The notes under the pieces were generated by a model. The model saw only the letters and a program-made list of their open reading frames with translations, had not been told where the DNA came from and did not search any database. A stretch of DNA of 7,067 nt, taken from DAOUTY01 sp964453665 (GTDB lineage: Bacteria > Chloroflexota > Dehalococcoidia > SZUA-161). The number at the start of each line of letters is the position of its first letter. Positions within the stretch are counted from its first letter, which is position 1. The position numbers were made by a program, and so were the translations under genes. The stretch lies in the NCBI GenBank assembly GCA_964453665.1, contig CAYVQT010000098.1, positions 1-7,067 of the forward strand, given 5' to 3'. This document shows positions 5,381 to 7,067 of this stretch, one piece after another.

Positions 5381-6880
5381 CTACGGAATCGTTGCTGCGA
5401 ATTGCTTTCTATCATTTTTACATATTATTTGAATCACGTGGTGTCCGGTCATAGCACCGCTGGGCAAACCACCACCAGGCTGAACCCACTGTCCTACCAT
5501 ATAGAAGCAATCCAACCCGGGCAGTGTCTTGCTCATATTCAAAGTCACTATTTCCGGCGTCATCAGCCATCCCTCAAAGCTCCCCTGCCAGTTACCGGTA
5601 TAGCGATGGAAAGTAACCGGTGTCGCTACGTCACGCATCTCAACCTGAGAGGCCAATCCAGGGAAACGCTTGTCTAACAAGCTGACTACCATGTCGGCGA
5701 TGCGTTCTTTCTCATCCCTATATCGTGTCAGGTCTTCACGAAGTGATTTCCAGTAAGGGTAATTAGATTCAATCATGACTGTAAGCAATGTTTTTTCGGC
5801 GGGAGCCAATGTCGAATCAAAGTTATGGATTCGCACACTAAGCCAATTCCTTTGCTCACCAGCAATTGTTACAGGCTTGTCAAGACCGAATGCCGAACCG
5901 GATATAATCTGAGGCATGTCTTCAAATGATCGGTTGACTCCCAGCCCTATGTAAATCAGGGGTGGGAATATAGGAAGCCTTTCATAGTAACCACGGATTT
6001 TATCATTTATGTACTTGCCTCCAAGGAGGTCAAAGATTGTAAAATGACCATCAGCGGCAGAAATTACATAGTCTGCACGATGCTCACTGCCATCCTCCAA
6101 TTTGACGCCAACTGCGCGGTCATTTTCTACCAGGATTTGCGTTACACGTGATTTATAGCTAATCTCGCCGCCAAGTTCCAGATAACGCTTTTCGATTGCC
6201 TGGGATATTTTCGTTGACCCGCCTATGATATAGCCAGCCTGCTTCTTATGTAAAAGGGCAATGGTCATTAACATGAATATAGACGAGAATTCCGGAAACC
6301 ATATCAACTGCCAGGCATTGCGAAGTAGAGTGTTCTTAAAGTGCATGCTGAAATCCTTCATCGTCATCCGGCCCCACTTCCTAAAATCGCGAAGAAACGG
6401 CAACATCTTAAGCATGAGTTTTAGGCCATCAAACGGGCTGTATAATTCAGGGGCTTTGCCTGCGGGCATATCGAAACGTAGAAAGTGACGTATTGCTCCG
6501 ATGCATTCGCCAATAAATTTGGCGTCTTCAGGAGCAAGCTCCTGCATATGCTCTTCCAAGCGGTCTACGTTACAAAACAGGGTAAAAACTTTTCCTTCTG
6601 CGTCTTCAATTCGATAGAACTGATCCATATCTAGTACATTCTGGCCCTGTAGTACTCCCAGTTCTTTCCACATGTCGTACAACCCTACCCCTGGTGCCGA
6701 ACCTACAAGCCAGTGAAGGCAGCCATCTATGGTGTAACCCTTGCGCTGCCATGCCGTGCACAGCCCACCAGGCTTGTCATGCATTTCAAATATCTTTGTT
6801 TTATAGTCATTCATCTGTCCATAGCTACCAGCGGATAGACCAGCAATCCCTGCTCCGATTATGATTATCGACCTCGCCAT
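5381..6880 (-). CDS. FAD-dependent oxidoreductase, phytoene desaturase/isomerase (CrtI/CrtISO) superfamily
   Basis: This 499-residue flavoprotein belongs to the NAD(P)/FAD-dependent amine-oxidase-like superfamily that includes phytoene desaturases, carotene isomerases and retinol saturases. The N-terminal Rossmann motif is IIIIGAGIAGLSAG (5-18), with E32 placed to bind the FAD ribose, followed by KPGGLCTAWQRKGYTIDGC (36-54). A middle motif DYVISAAD (270-277) and the C-terminal FAD segment FYMVGQWVQPGGGLPSGAMTG (459-479) complete the fold, so the protein looks whole. A hydrophobic stretch (about 190-210) may contact a membrane or a lipid substrate. No phytoene synthase or prenyl synthase lies nearby, so carotenoid activity should not be assumed. 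The ATG has a strong AAGGAGG site six bases upstream. It appears to be transcribed alone from its own promoter. By eye its GC content (about 45-48%) is lower than that of the downstream operon, which could indicate separate ancestry. Confidence 0.85.
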   Translation of the reverse strand: MARSIIIIGAGIAGLSAGSYGQMNDYKTKIFEMHDKPGGLCTAWQRKGYTIDGCLHWLVGSAPGVGLYDMWKELGVLQGQNVLDMDQFYRIEDAEGKVFTLFCNVDRLEEHMQELAPEDAKFIGECIGAIRHFLRFDMPAGKAPELYSPFDGLKLMLKMLPFLRDFRKWGRMTMKDFSMHFKNTLLRNAWQLIWFPEFSSIFMLMTIALLHKKQAGYIIGGSTKISQAIEKRYLELGGEISYKSRVTQILVENDRAVGVKLEDGSEHRADYVISAADGHFTIFDLLGGKYINDKIRGYYERLPIFPPLIYIGLGVNRSFEDMPQIISGSAFGLDKPVTIAGEQRNWLSVRIHNFDSTLAPAEKTLLTVMIESNYPYWKSLREDLTRYRDEKERIADMVVSLLDKRFPGLASQVEMRDVATPVTFHRYTGNWQGSFEGWLMTPEIVTLNMSKTLPGLDCFYMVGQWVQPGGGLPSGAMTGHHVIQIICKNDRKQFAATIP

Positions 6881-6886
6881 GGCTTG

Positions 6887-6893
6887 CCTCCTT
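6887..6893 (-). promoter_or_regulatory. Ribosome binding site of the FAD oxidoreductase
   Basis: AAGGAGG on the minus strand ends six bases before the ATG at 6880. This near-perfect Shine-Dalgarno fixes the start, and the Rossmann motif follows at the normal distance. Confidence 0.85.
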
Positions 6894-6913
6894 CTAATAA
6901 GTTGCCGGAAGTG

Positions 6914-6922
6914 ATTATATCA
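6914..6922 (-). promoter_or_regulatory. Extended -10 promoter of the FAD oxidoreductase
   Basis: The minus strand reads TGATATAAT: a perfect TATAAT with the extended -10 TG one base upstream. There is no recognisable TTGACA at 16-18 bases, as is usual for extended -10 promoters. The predicted start near 6907 gives a leader of about 27 bases that contains the ribosome binding site. The -10 sits inside a short palindrome, TGAT-ATA-ATCA, which could be an operator, though nothing else supports this. Confidence 0.5.
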
Positions 6923-7067
6923 AATGCATGTGACTGATTCCCGTGCTTACATTTACTCATACTGGGACATTCTGAGCGCTTATATGGATATGTTCGTTAA
7001 GAAATACAGATAGTGGTCATGTACTATAAATTGCTGAAAATGAATTTGGGATGTACCCTTTCTGTAG

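Noticed and set aside
5291..5677. 128-codon plus-strand frame crossing from the intergenic region into the oxidoreductase
   Set aside because: Most of it is antisense to the conserved C-terminal FAD region of the oxidoreductase, and no ribosome binding site or family motif is seen.
7019..7067. Plus-strand ATG at 7019 open to the window edge (MYYKLLKMNL...)
   Set aside because: Only 16 codons are visible, with no clear ribosome binding site, so a divergent gene start cannot be supported.
6981..7067. Minus-strand open frames entering from the right edge (for example YRKGTSQIHF...)
   Set aside because: Fewer than 30 codons with no recognisable motif; they may be the tail of a neighbouring gene but cannot be told from chance.

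Overview
This window is a stretch of ordinary bacterial chromosome. All six convincing protein genes lie on the minus strand, so it reads from right to left. The best guess for the host is an anaerobic Chloroflexota bacterium of the Dehalococcoidia type. That guess rests on the combination of a CrtI-like FAD oxidoreductase, MtaB, a CNNM/CorC protein, a stand-alone radical-SAM-linked DUF2344 protein and a Ste24-like M48 protease, on strong Shine-Dalgarno use, and on a compact GC-rich palindrome at the operon end. No rRNA or other phylogenetic marker is present, so the assignment is tentative.

Region by region, in transcription order: positions 7067-6881 hold a short upstream region with an extended -10 promoter and a strong ribosome binding site. 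Positions 6880-5381 encode a monocistronic-looking FAD-dependent oxidoreductase of the phytoene desaturase/isomerase superfamily. Positions 5380-5088 are intergenic; they hold a doubtful 35-codon ORF and a near-consensus sigma70 promoter (TTGACT, 18-bp spacer, TATAAT) for the next unit. Positions 5087-81 form a tightly packed five-gene operon: mtaB (tRNA methylthiotransferase), a CNNM/CorC (hemolysin-like) membrane protein, a DUF2344 radical-SAM-linked protein, an M48 Ste24-like membrane protease and a histidine phosphatase. Adjacent genes overlap by 8 and 4 bases or are separated by 2 and 10 bases. The operon ends in a GC-rich palindrome (46-69) that could act as a terminator or be a dispersed repeat.

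The operon mixes tRNA modification with membrane housekeeping, so the genes probably share expression rather than one biochemical pathway. MtaB adds the methylthio group to t6A37 in tRNAs decoding ANN codons. The CNNM/CorC protein probably handles divalent cations. The M48 protease probably acts in membrane protein turnover. The phosphatase substrate is unknown. The oxidoreductase has visibly lower GC than the operon and no carotenoid-synthesis neighbours, so its substrate cannot be deduced.

I found no CRISPR array, insertion sequence, tRNA, rRNA, toxin-antitoxin pair or defence locus, and nothing that clearly qualifies as a new system. The most interesting detail is the start of mtaB. A perfect Shine-Dalgarno run lies inside the apparent reading frame, which points to a CTG start, preceded by a possible 9-codon leader ORF whose stop is one base upstream of that CTG.
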